A stretch of DNA of 64,000 nucleotides from Favolaschia claudopus (lineage: Eukaryota; Basidiomycota; Agaricomycetes; Agaricales; Mycenaceae): contig JAWWNJ010000096.1 in the NCBI GenBank assembly GCA_037176885.1, forward strand, positions 682,001-746,000. Reading direction: 5' to 3'. The notes beneath the pieces are model-generated. The model was not told the origin of the DNA. It made no database searches and was given only the letters and a program-made list of their open reading frames with translations. Numbering within the stretch: position 1 is the first letter of the stretch; the number at the start of each line of letters is the position of its first letter. The translations under genes were made by a program, and so were the position numbers. This document shows, one piece after another, positions 11,201 through 22,897 of the stretch.

Positions 11201-14200
11201 GCGGGCGAGGTTGTTTGTGTGTAGAGCGATGGGACTGCGTGCGCACATCGGTTTCGGAAGTAGGCGTCGATGGAGGCGGCGGGGGCGATGTGTGGGGTAG
11301 CGAGACGCGAAGGCAGAGGGGCGGATTCGACGGACGTGCGCTTACAACGTCAACGACGCAACCCCAAGTCTGGGCATGCCAAAAGGCGAGCGGTGCAATC
11401 TCAAGATGCAGCGACACGTCTGAGGCGGATAGCGGAACGTTCGCGGAAGGCTTGGGTGCTGCAAATATTGACGCGGACATTACGAGACGAAATGGGGGAT
11501 CGACGAGCACGTTAGATGCTCGATGCTGCTGTGGAAAAGCAGCGCCCGCCTGCGAAGAACAAGTGCGGGCTGCGCGGATGCGAGTATCGGCGCTACCCGC
11601 ACCATATGTGGCAGGGCGAACGGAGCGCTACGTAAGTAGGTGGCGTAGGGAATTGAATGGACAGGGTGTGAGCGGCCCGCTGAGGGTAAGTGATGGTGGT
11701 GGATCGCGGGTCGTCTGGGGACATAGAGCCGTCAGAGTGGAAGTTATCGTGAAATTCGACAGGTACGTACAATCTGTATTTCGTGGCACGACGTACTAGT
11801 GCTGTACAGAAGCAGAAAGCCCTAACAGCTCGACGATAGGGACGCGCCCGCCATGGAAAGCCAGCGTGTCTTGGGAGTTGACGTTGTGGCGCATATTAGG
11901 AAACAGCGATCAGCGCTCATCCGCCGCAACGAGGGCAGGGTGCTTCCGGGTAAGCAGACCGTAAGCTCAAGGGACGTGTGAAAGAGTTAGCGCACTTACC
12001 TCCACAGCAACACCCACACTCTACTCATCTTTTCAAGCGCCGGCAGCGGTAGATGCCTCGTCAAATTCTGCATCTCTGCAGAGAGGTTGTGTAGCGACTG
12101 TACGACACCGTCAGCGAAGAAACATTGAATGGCGAATCGACGGACCTTACCTGTTCCGTTTCTCCACCAGTCCGTGTTTGTTTTTCTCATGATCAACATG
12201 AAGCATTCCGCCTTTGAAGAGCCAGATGTATCGGCGTGAGGCACAAGAACGAGCACGAGCGAAGACGACCACAAGTGAAGACGAGCGACGATAGGTACGG
12301 CAGAGTACTAGTGCAGCCAAAGATTGGATAGGTGAAACCTCCGGGGTACTGAGTGTTACGTTGAGAACCAAGAAGAAAATCGGCAGCCAAACAGCATGGA
12401 GAATGAGGAGCTCATCGAGGAGCGAAGGAAGGCGACAGAAGAGGTGTGCGCTGGCGAGTGACCCGATCTGATCCTTACCACGGAACGTTTCCGACTGGTT
12501 GCGGACCTCGGCCCCGGGCGTCCGATACTCAACGCCTAGATCCTAATTCGGAAGGTTTGTCGTCTGTGAGCGCATTTGAGCCCTGAGCATAAGATATAGG
12601 CATTGTCTGGTGGAATAAGGCACTAATATACTTGATAGATGTATGTTAATCACTTTACTGAGTCTGCTTGTCAATATTTCACGCGTTAAAATGGATTTGT
12701 GTACTCAACAGCAACTCAACACTTCCTCCACTGCTTGAGCTGCGAGATACTGTAGATGTGGACCATCAAGCCTTCGGTAAGAGTCTGCAGTTTCTCTCAA
12801 AGTACGGAAGAGCTTGTGTTGTGTTATTCTTTGTTTCTTCCAACAGAATTTCGTCTTCAAATTGTTTCGGTCATTCTACCTTTGTCCCGGGAGTTATCAA
12901 CTTAGTTCAGCTTCAAAATGTTAAGGAAAGCATATCTGGAAAAAGATTTGAGTCAAATATTCAAGATTTTATAGGATCAGTGTGATGTGCTACAGAAGAT
13001 TGGGAAGTTGAGAATTCTGACGCAGAACATTACTGCCACTTGGGTGCAATAATCGGAGTTCGTCATCGAATACCGCGATCTTGCTATGGAGATTAGATTG
13101 CGACCTAGGTTTGAAGTATGCGTTTCTTCATGGCTCTCATAATAGCTTCGGATACTCAAACGCGTCGAAAACGCGTCGACCGTCGTTGAACGCGTCGAGG
13201 TCGTTGACCGGAAGACCCGGACCGACCTTTGGTCACAGCCGTTACGCGGGCGCTTAACGAGCGCTTGAATCAAGGCTTGAATAAGACTTGTTGTTGGCTC
13301 GTCTTCCAGGACAAATTTCAGCTTAAGATGAATACAAAAGGTCGAAAGTCTCATTGCATTCCAGAGGTATAGAAGGAACAATGAAGATAAGAAGTATACT
13401 TAAGTAATAAATATAACAGTTAAAAGGCAAGATTCAACGGGGATTCTCTGTACCGAAGGGTGTAGATGGGGCGAGAAACGAGGTCCAAACTATTATACGA
13501 GCTCGCGAGAGATGGCCGGGGATATAGAACACAGGAGGGAGGGAGGGTGCGTTGAATGAGGACGTACCACCAAGAACTCGTTGCTACTGACAGCGAGGCA
13601 GTCGTGCCAGCGAGGCATGGAGATTGTGGAGGTTCGTGGCCGGTGTCGCGAGTTTTCTTGTCGAGGGCGGGGTTGATTTCGTCGTTGGCAGGGTGCGAGC
13701 CGCAGCGTACGCGCATCTTACACGATGCAAACGATGGAAATGTTGAGAAGAGGTTGCGGGTCGGTCTGGGATGAAGAGCATTAGCCCAGACTAGAGTTCA
13801 GTAATGACGCACTAACGAAGGGTCGTGGTGGCGGGGACGCGGGTATTTCAGGTAAACAAGACGGAAGTGCGCGTTAAACGCGGCGTCTTTGTTGATGGGT
13901 GTGGTTGGCGCGAGACGCGCTGGAGAACGAAGATCCACGCTCGATTCTGCGGAAATAACATACGACGACCTCGGCGGCACTCGGAGTGAGACCATTATTC
14001 CAACGAGCAGGGTGGAGAGTCCGGGCTCAAGTGGTGTGAGTTCCGGCAACAGACTATCGATGTCATATGTGGACGCGTTGTAGGGGACATTTGTGGTTCT
14101 GACGAGTTGACGAGTTCGTGCCGACCGCGTTGGTTGTTGACGAATCGAAGGCTTTGTCCGGAAGGTCTGAGTATTAAGGTCAGGACCTGAGGATAGAATT

Positions 14201-17200
14201 AAATCAAGATGAAATACGGAACAAATGCTTTGAGTACACACCTGTTTTGTAAGTCAATTTGGTTCGAGCCTCCATAACCCCGACGAAGCAAAGCGGTGTT
14301 TGAGGCGACGTTGAGATTGTGGGACTGAGAACGCCTCTGCGTGTGTCCTTAAGCATGCAAGAAACGAGTTAGCTCGTAGCAGTACTTGTGAAACTGGAGC
14401 AGATACATACAAGTAATGGACTCGCTTGCGTGAGTCGATGCTCCAGGCACGGTTCGACCTGAAAAACGAACTGAGAAGCATGTAATCGAAGGGGACGTCG
14501 CCTAGAGCCTTCTTGCACCTTTGAAGGTAGCACTTTGACTGGGTGAGATTGAGGCAGATCGAGGAAGCGGTCCAATCACTACCAGAGCTCCGTTGATATT
14601 GTAGAAGCAACGATTCGGAGGGTTTTGAAGCGGCTCCGTGAACGAATACTGTTTTTTGTTCCTTGCAGAAAGACGAAAATTTGACGAAGACATCGAAGTC
14701 TGCTCAGTCGGGGGACCAGTTGGAGCCTGAGAACTGCTTCTGATTTAACATCTATGACATGCTCCCAGCTTATTTGCAGCAGCCCAGACAAGAAGAGAAG
14801 GTGAGGAACGAGTGCAGATGGAGAGAAAGATCAAGTGCGGTGGAGCTGTGAGTCAAAAGGTGATGGCTCACAAACATAAACAAAGCTGCCCACAAATCAA
14901 CCGTTAAAACAAAAGATCGAATGATATACTTGACTTTGCATGATATTTGGGGGAACAGAAAGCCGCATGGCAATTTGTGGGGGCTGAAGAATGATGAAAA
15001 CCAAATCCCGAGTGCATTATCATTCCGGACGGACCCGGACCCGAAAACAAAAGCAAAAATTAAGAAAACATCGTTAATCAAAGTGAGAGCTTCGCCGTGG
15101 CACAGAGAACCAGATATATGTATTCAGTGAATGCAATTCACCCAGATTTTATTTGAAACCATCAACATTGATCGCATTAAAGTACGGCGGGATTGATGGC
15201 ACAGCGATGTTCGGGAGGGCGCGATAATGAACATCACGCCGCTAAGTGTGCCTGGCATTTGATAACAAACATCATGCCTGGATTTCTGTCACTCCCAGAT
15301 CATCGCTTTGACATGCCCAAGAATAGCCGGCTTCAAGATAAGGATGTCAAAGCCATCCCTGATGTATCAACAAAAGCAGATAATTGCCGGTCAAGCCGGG
15401 ATCACGGCCACAAAAAAGAGTGCAGAAAAAGAAGGGTTTAAAGGAGGAGACAGGCAGACCCTGGCTGTGTCCAAGTTAATAGGAAAATTATGATTTGGCT
15501 GTGTCCAGGACATTTAGTCTTTATCTTACAGCCTGGACTCACGAGCGGTGCACAGGATATATGCTGAGAAGGGAGTCCAGGCTGTAAGATAAAGACTAAA
15601 TGTACTGGACATAGCCATATCATAATTTTCCTATTAACTTGGACACAGCCAGGGTCTGCCTGTCTCCTCCTTTAAACTCTTCTTTTCCTGCACTTTTTTT
15701 TGCGGCCTTGATCCCGGCTTGACCGGCAATTATCTGCCCTTGTTGATACATCAGCGATGAATTTTTTGACATCTCTTATCTTGAAACCGGCTATTCTGAA
15801 CTCTGGTCATGTCAAAGCGATGATCTAAGACTGATAGCAATCCGAGCATGACACCTATTATCAAATGACAATCGTGTTTCGTGAGATCAATATATAGGCT
15901 CCCAAAGGACCCAAACATGACCGCGCCATCAATCCCGCCCAAATCAGCGCATCAACATTGATGGCTTCACAATTGAACTAATGTCTCCGTGAATATAATT
16001 TACTGAATGAGCATATCAAGTTTCTCAACCTCAGCAAAGGAGGTTGTTCATTTTTCTGTTTGTGTTCCATTTGTGCTGAACAGGTGCTTGACTTGGTACT
16101 CAATGAATTTTGCCCTTTTTGAAAGAAAAGTGCGCTCGGAATTTTGTTTTGATGCTTCTTGAGCCCACCCCTATTTTCCTGCTCACCCTGATATCATGCA
16201 AAGTGCAGCATATTCGTTTGATCTTTGTTCAAACGGTTGGTCTGACAAGAACCAACCATCCGACTTGCGTCCGACTCAACAGTCACTCAAGTCCGACTCT
16301 GAGTTGGCTTTGTTTGTGCTTGTGAGTCATCACCTTTTGACTTACAGCTCACCGCTTGATCTCGACTCCATCTGGATTCTGTGCTCCTTCCTTAACTTGT
16401 CATCTCTTTTCGGCTGCGGCAAACAAATTGGAAGCATACTACATGGCTTATGGTCAAGCAGAAGTAGATTCTAGAGCTCAAACTGGTCCCCAAGCAGAAA
16501 CTTTGAAGTTTATCTATCTTGATCAAAATTTCGTCTTTTTGCCCCAATCAAGAAAGCTATCTGTATGCCGAGCCTTTTTCCAAGCCCTCTGAGGTGTGCT
16601 CTTGCGATATAGACGGTGTGTCGGTTGTGGCTGAAGTTTCGATGGGGGCTGGACCGGTTCTTTTGGTGCGCCTCAATTTGCCTCGATCTCACTCACTCAA
16701 AGTCTTCTTTTCACTGATTTCTTCACCTTTTGACATGATTCAAGGAATCAAAATGCTCTCAGTGACGCCTCCGTGCTCTCAGTGACGCCCCCGTGCATCC
16801 TATGCTCTCGAATCCGCTTCCCAGCTTGAAACATGTGCAGAGCGTCGACTTCCGGAAGCGAGGTATATTTTCCCAAACGCTGCTACTAAGTGCCTTGTTT
16901 CTCTGATGTTTATCGCCCCGTGAAGACGTTTCTAGCCTCAAAATCTTGACCTCGCGTGAAACGCATCTGTTGCGTAGGAATCATGGTGGCTCAATTGAGT
17001 CCTCCAGCAAGTATGCACTCAACACATCTTCTCCTGTCTTTTTATCTCAGCCTCACCTTCTCCTTAGGTCCGAAGCACGACATTCAAACCACCCCTCAAG
17101 CCACTACATTCAACTGTTAACCACCAACGCGGACGACAATTAGTCGGAATCAGAAATCCGGCAATCTTCCGTGGTCCGCTGACAACGCGTCCAAATTCGA

Positions 17201-20200
17201 CGTTAACAGGCATCTCATTGCCAAAACTCACAGCATTTGACCACGACTCTCCACTCTGTCCACTGCAGTTCCCTCCTTCGTGGACGTGTTCCACAGGCGG
17301 TATGGTCTCGACACGGCTTTCCCCGTCTTTTATCTTGATCTAACCTTCTCCTCAGGTCTTGTCCTTTACACTCAGGCCCTCGAGGCACTGCCTTCGATCC
17401 GTCAAGAACCAACACTGACGACCACGAAGACGTCAGCTTGTCAGAAACCTCTCTTCAAATGCGGTCAAAATCCCCTCAACAGGAATACATTCCGGAATAC
17501 GTTGCCGAAGATCCCAGCACTCGTCCGCATACTCTCCGCTCTGCCCACCGCTCGGGGCAATGGTCCCGCTCCCTGCCACCCAGGTCCGTAGTATTTCTCA
17601 CCCAACACATCTTCCCTCTGTACCTCTTCCTCTATTCGCGAACGTCCCATCTTCACGACATGAATGCTTTGTAAATACTTACTATATTTCGCTTTTTTTT
17701 TGCTCCACCTTGTATTCTGTATATAAAATGATGATTCAACTTGAAGTTTTGACCCTTCCCAATGACCTCAAGTCTTCGAAACGGCCTTTACAAACGAGAC
17801 GACTTGCGGTTTCCGTTCAAGCGCCCGCTAAGCGCTGACGTGACAACCGTGACAACCGACCGGCCCGGTTCATGGCGGTCAACGAGCTTGACGCGTTCGA
17901 CGATGGTCGACGCGTTTTGAACGTGTTTGAAGCCTCTAATCTCATGAGGGAGCTCATAGGGTCCATATATCCTACATTTACTCCAAAAAACACGCTCCAT
18001 GGCGAGATACCCGTATTCGATGACGAACTCCAGACATTGCACCAAGGTAGCATGAATATTCTGCGTAATAATGTCTACATTCCTAATTTTCTGCATCCTA
18101 TTGCCCGAATTCAATCAAACTGCAAACTGGTGTGTGCAATCGCTCCCTATACCTTTTATTCTCTCCGTTTGGAGTTGAACTGAGCCGCATACGACCTAGA
18201 AAGCCAGAAGACTGAAAACAAGCAAAAACCCAAAACACTGTAAGAAATTGAAAATATAGCATTTTGAGAACTAGTTCAAATGTAGATAGCTGTAATTTAC
18301 TCTCTGTCTGTTATCGTAGCCATTTGCAGTTCAAGGACACCAGTTCGGGAACGGTCGAAGGTAAGAATCGAATTTGTAGTCTAAAAACACGTCAAGCGCG
18401 CTGATTAAAGATCCAGAAAAGGCCTATTAGCTTCGGGTGAGAGCTACTACTCACTGAGCATCGAAATATCCAGCCCGTGGTTCCAAACCAAGCAAGCAGA
18501 CTGCATAACTTCCATATTCGGAACGAGGCGTTGAGTAGCGGAACCTCGGGCCCGACTTCCGCAGCCAGTCGGAAGTGTTCCATATCGCGGATCAAATCGG
18601 GTGGATCCTGCCAGCTCACACCTTGTCGTCTTCATCGTCGCCCACGACGAGCTCCCCGTTGGCTATGTCATCTCGGGGCTCGGTTTCTTTTTGGTTACCT
18701 CTAGGCCCTTCGACACCATCGTCTTCGAATCCTCCACTCGCCGCTTCGTGCTTTGTTGCCTCCGCTCGTTCTCGTTCTTGTCGCTAGGCCTCAGGTTGTT
18801 TGCTCGACGGCCATGCATTTGCATCTCCCCAGCCAGAACGACATTTGAAGCTGTGTAGAAGCTCGTTAGGTACGACACGTCAATAGAAGAGCGAGCTTCC
18901 TGTCCACTCACATCTCAACCGCAGTCTGCGCGCGCCGTCCCATCGATCCCAAGTTTCTTTTACAAGGCTACCTTTCGCTGTGTACCATTTGCCGAGCGCC
19001 GTCCGCGGTCGAATACGCAGATTGCCCCGCGTTTTATATTCGACGCAACCAACCAAACCCTGCCGTTCTCAAACCTCCCGCCGCCCTCACCTTCCCGAGA
19101 CTAAGGCTATACGCTACGGCCTCAGTAACGATGCGAGCAAGTACGAATGTATGTCGCTCGTTGCCTATCTTTCCTCCGAAACTGCGCTCACGACATCTCT
19201 TCAGCGCCGTCCTTCGACCTGCCCTTGTCACTCCTCACCCCCCTGCTCTCGCCTCCACTAACACACCGACCCGCACCCTCAAAATTCCCCGCTACGCTGC
19301 CGCTGTCGTCGTCTGTGAAGCCGACGTAGACACGTGTGTACATACATCCAGGTGTGTTTCGCCTTCCCTCGTCTTCCCGCGCACTGCTGACGACGCCGCT
19401 ATTCTCTCTAGCACCCACCATTCCCTTTGAGCACCCGAACCGCACTCGCCGCCGCCGCCGATTTTCGCAGCGTTTCGTCTGTATCGCTTGCTGAATGATT
19501 TGCTGACACGCACCAAGACATACGCAAGCACCCTACCCAAGGATCTTCATGTACTGTATCAGCGGTACTTCTTTCCTTACCTCTCGTTTCTATGCACTGC
19601 GCTGACATATCTACAGCATGGCTCTCCTAGTCGTCACCCCGCTCTCGCTCACCCACAACGTCCCACCGGCGTCTTCCACTTACGACACCATCTTCTACCG
19701 CCAATGTGTCACTCTCGCCGCGCGTTTTCCGGTTCTGTTTCAATCTCCAGCAGCATCCACGGTAGACACCGCCAACGACCCACCACGCCCCGACTCCCCA
19801 CCTCGCCCGCCGTCATCCTCCCCAAGTACTTCGTGCTAGGCGCTCCAAACCAGTTCTCGTTCCACACGCGCCGCCAACGCCGCAACTCCATGGCTCTGAT
19901 CTGCGCTCACCGGTGCTCGCGTGCACCAATGCCGCCCCTGCCGATGTGCGCTCCACAACAACAATCAACGAATCAACATGACGTGAAATGCGCAATATCC
20001 GCGTTTCCACCATTCTTGCCAGCACACCCAGCCTCCCTCGCTGCACCTGCCCCAAACGAATGCCGAGATGTTGGGTAACGATGCGTCTTTCGGTGGTTGG
20101 TGGTTGATGGGACGGCGCAACCGTGGCGGGCGCGCGGGAGCCGGCAACGCTGTCGCGCTGCTTTGTCGCCGCGCTTTCATCTTACTCCAGAGCGCACGCG

Positions 20201-22258
20201 GGATTCGATTGACGCATATGATGGCGGCGCGCTGGCTATCCAGGGAAGGGCGGTCTCGAAACCTGTGGACTCTACACGCCGCTAAAACGCTCATCGGACG
20301 TTGACAGTGGGTTGCGAGGTAGTAATTTACGGCGTCCAGCTTTTTGAGAGCCAATATCGTTTAGGAAATGATAAATTGTGGTAAATTTGCTTTATTTCCT
20401 TTTCTGGTTTGCGAGACGTTGGGTACCGTGTGTGACTGTAGATTAGATTCTGTTATCACTCTGTTACTCACCGTTAATGACAATTTGATCTATCATTTTG
20501 CTCTTGATCTACGGCTGATGGCCAGACCAGGCTCCGAAGCGGGCTGACTGGCGGCAGGCGAGCAGAAATAGGTGGGAAAAGGGGTGAGCCAACCCCTGGC
20601 TGTGTCCACGTTAATTGAAAAATTATGATCAGGCTGTGTCCAGCTGTGAAGGCTTTTTGTTACCACCACAGGTGGAGAAGGAAAGTAGAGCGGGCGGTGC
20701 CTGAGATGGTGAGGACGAGGGAAGCGCTGGCGGATATGAACGAATCGGTGGGGTCGGGACCGGTGGAAACGTGGACTGCGATGGCGGTGGAATGGGAGGC
20801 GGACGTGGATGCCCCCAATCCGTTCGCGACGATTCACAAGGATAAGCACGTCGCCAAGGTTCGCGAGGAGCTTGCTGCTGAGGCAGCGCAGCGGGAACAG
20901 GCGGGGAAAGAGGACCAGAGTGCGATCCGAGGCGAGATGCACGTCACCGAGCTCATCGCAATGGGTATTCAGCTCGAGCAACTGCAGTAGGCTTTTTAGC
21001 GACTCTATTGCCAGCCTTTTCTAACCCTAATTTACAGACGTGTCCTCGCCTCGGACGTTGCTTCCACCGGCCTCCACCCGACAGACGGTCAACGCCGTGC
21101 GATGACCGAACGAACGAGCAAGCTGCGTCGCAAGATCATCGCGTGGATCGACATCCAAACCAAGTTCTTCCCCGGCCTTGCCCACGTCCGGGAGAAGGAG
21201 GATGAGGCGCGTCGCCTAGCCGCCGCAGCGAAGCGTTCCGCCGTTCCCGGCGTCGCCGTCTCCGACATAACACTATGGCTACCTTCAGCAATCCTCGATG
21301 GTATGGAGCGGAGGGTAGTGGGAGTCGAGCCAAAGGTCGTCGAGCACGAATATCGGCTTCGGGTGGGCCAAGCTTCCGAGGCGCTGCACGAGATTCGCCG
21401 GCTTCTCCTCGTCCGCACCCATCTTTACAAGCTTAAAGATGCGCATTCGAGGGGGGTGCGTGCAAACACGAGATCGAATGACAAGATCACCGCTCTGAAC
21501 GAGCAGGTGAAACGTGCCTCAGCCACATATCGTGCCGCGCGTGCGGCTTTGGTACATCTGGGGCGGGAATTAGGGCGGAAAGAATGGGAGTGGACGCTGC
21601 AGGAGCTGCGGGAAGAGGACGTGCGGGGTTTGCCCCAGGCGATGTTTCATGACCCAGAGCGGAAGAAGCGAAAGAAGAAGAAGAGTAGAAGGAAGGAAGA
21701 GCGGCCGCTTTCGTGGATTTGGATGGCGCGAGGTGAGAAGTGGAATCCGGGTGACGATGCGGCGATGAATGAAGGTTTATATTACAGTCCATCCTTCCGC
21801 ATCTTCTCATTCTAACCTTCTCACCAGCCGTCCGAATCGAGTGGGCGAAGACGCGCGCACGCGCCTTGCGCTGGCAGGAAGAGGTCACCCTCCTCGAGGA
21901 GGAGATGCGGCGTACCTTGCAGTACCTGCGATGGCGGTCTGGCTGGTGGAAGCAGCAGATTGGCCGTCGCGGGCTGGCTGAGGGTCCGCAGCTTGAAGGC
22001 GAGACTTCTTACGCGCTTCGACAGGCAGCGATTCAAAGTACTCTGGCCGAGGAATTTGCGAAGGAGTGGACGGGTCTGGATGAGCTGATTCGACGAGGAC
22101 GTGCCGGGGAGCTAGGGGATGGAGCTGGTGAATCAGAGGAGGCAGCCGGTGCCCCTGCGGATGCGGACGAGGAGAGTGAAGAAGAAGATGAGCCGATACT
22201 TACTTTGCCCGCCCGTCCCATTAATCCTTCTTATACGGACGAGATCTTGACAATGTAG
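8208..22258 (+). CDS. KDZ-superfamily transposase, split by a 10.26-kb insertion
   Basis: Ten exons join in phase: 8208-8546, 8609-8830, 8884-9261, 9318-9511, 9560-9725, 9783-9928, 9978-10375, then after the insertion 20686-20986, 21038-21774 and 21828-22258, giving about 1103 residues. The N-terminal part carries a CxC2-like cluster (paired cysteines followed by GHRQLPFHRI) and then the conserved VIIDNLGVHHVNLDYCGC block. The core has FVAIDANFRLKRKDVSS (Asp388), VVSYDIACQW (Asp507) and DGEAPERGWA (Glu571/Glu574), candidates for the acidic catalytic triad. The C-terminal half is helical and highly charged with an acidic tail. All exons are open, so the only damage seen is the insertion near the intron 7/exon 8 junction. 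The exact exon 8 start is uncertain. Confidence 0.85.
10417..15508 (+). repeat. Left half of the giant palindrome (~5-kb unit)
   Basis: The unit is bounded by two oppositely oriented copies of a 49-bp module, at 10448-10496 (forward) and 15460-15508 (reverse). Each module contains two GGACACAGCC boxes around ATCATAATTTTCCTATTAAC. The interior has GC-rich and AT-rich blocks without a supported gene. Reading frames at 10963-11799 (+), 11052-11510 (-) and 12147-12371 (-) are not convincing. Confidence 0.8.
15510..15603. repeat. Perfect 31-bp inverted repeat at the palindrome axis
   Basis: Bases 15510-15540 and 15573-15603 are perfect reverse complements (the stem starts ACATTTAGTCTTTATCTTAC) around a 32-nt loop. 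This perfect hairpin sits exactly between the two inverted units and is better conserved than the arms beside it. It may be a separate young insertion, or a protected joint of the two halves. Confidence 0.9.
15605..20674 (-). repeat. Right half of the giant palindrome (~5-kb unit, inverted)
   Basis: The unit is bounded by module copies at 15605-15653 (forward) and 20595-20643 (reverse), so each half looks like a unit with its own terminal inverted repeats. It is homologous to the left half when reverse-complemented. Differences near the axis are mainly C/T and G/A. No supported gene was found; the frame at 19488-20078 is low-complexity and has no equivalent in the other half. Confidence 0.8.
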
Positions 22259-22617
22259 TCGTTATTTCTACGCTGTGGTACGCGACAGTAGCTAGACATG
22301 TACTCCTTTTTTTGTAGATTTTATGCTATTTTTCTAACTACCTATCGAGCTCATCGTGCTCGACAGCGCCAAGCGACGGTCGAGACCGTTGGCCAAATAC
22401 AAGCAAATTTGATGATATTTACGTATCTACCTGTTCTCTCTTGTTCGCTGCCCTCCACGACGACAACGACTGCGAGCTCACTGTTGACGGTAAGCCTACC
22501 CCCTGCCTAAGCACTCTAAGGTAGTATATTAGAAATCACTCTAATCCTCTGGTTTGATTCCACCACGCACCATTGCTGATTAGAGCAGGTGGTATATTAT
22601 CCCCCCATAATAAGGTG
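22259..22617. other. KDZ 3' flank with a small MITE-like repeat
   Basis: No gene is seen. At 22513-22601 a short element has GGTAGTATATTA and GGTGGTATATTA at its two ends. Its core, read on the minus strand as TCAGCAATGG followed by GTGGTGGAATCAAA, matches about 43185-43222 on the plus strand. CTCTAATC and GATTAGAG inside it form a stem. Confidence 0.5.
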
Positions 22618-22897
22618 CACGGTCAGCCACTCTGACAACCCTCCTTGCTCTCGAACCACCACCATCTCCCCCGTTGCGTTTCTTCTCTCATTCGCACACA
22701 AGACCTCAGGAGCTTTGGTGAGCTGGCTGTCTCATACTCAAAGCAATATACTCACTTCCCAACACGACACCAGCTATGTGTTTTCGCTGACGTCCGGAGT
22801 GACGTCGTTTGGCCCTCGTCGTCGGAGTCGATGACCAGGTATGTAGTCCAGCTAGTTACCTCTAGAACCGACACTTACTCGTACTTGCTTCACAGTG
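22618..22897. repeat. Left flank of the LINE, paralogous to 36269-36522
   Basis: From CACGGTCAGCCACTC onward this sequence aligns with 36269-36522 through the CCACCACCATC, AAGCAATATACTCACTT and GACCAGGTATGTAG landmarks, up to a shared CACAGTGA. No complete gene is seen; possible splice-like GTATGT and CACAG signals occur in both copies. Confidence 0.8.

Larger units (their letters stand above)
10417..20674. mobile_element. 10.26-kb giant palindromic insertion inside the KDZ gene
   Basis: The ends are inverted repeats of at least 160 bp. The left end begins CACCTGTGGTGGTAACAAAA, and the right end (20674 leftward, reverse complement) begins identically. Homology between the halves continues inwards in patches: 10660-10690 with 20395-20425; 12365-12480 with 18595-18710; 13140-13260 with 17810-17930; 14770-14940 with 16190-16440; 15165-15460 with 15653-15965. 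The axis is at about 15550. I recognise no transposase; the longest frame (10963-11799) is GC-rich and not conserved in the other half. No clear target-site duplication is visible. It separates KDZ exons that otherwise stay in phase, so it is a later insertion. Confidence 0.88.

Noticed and set aside
10963..11799. 278-codon open frame in the left half of the giant palindrome
   Set aside because: It is GC-rich with low-complexity Gly/Arg content, has a longer overlapping antisense frame, and no equivalent frame exists at the mirrored position in the other half.
19488..20078. 196-codon frame in the right half of the palindrome
   Set aside because: Pro/Ser/His-rich low-complexity translation with no counterpart in the left half and no domain; it is likely a by-product of base composition.
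10417..20674. Simple intron retention instead of insertion in the KDZ gene
   Set aside because: Other introns of the gene are 48-62 nt; the 10.3-kb gap has long inverted terminal repeats, so an inserted element is the better explanation.
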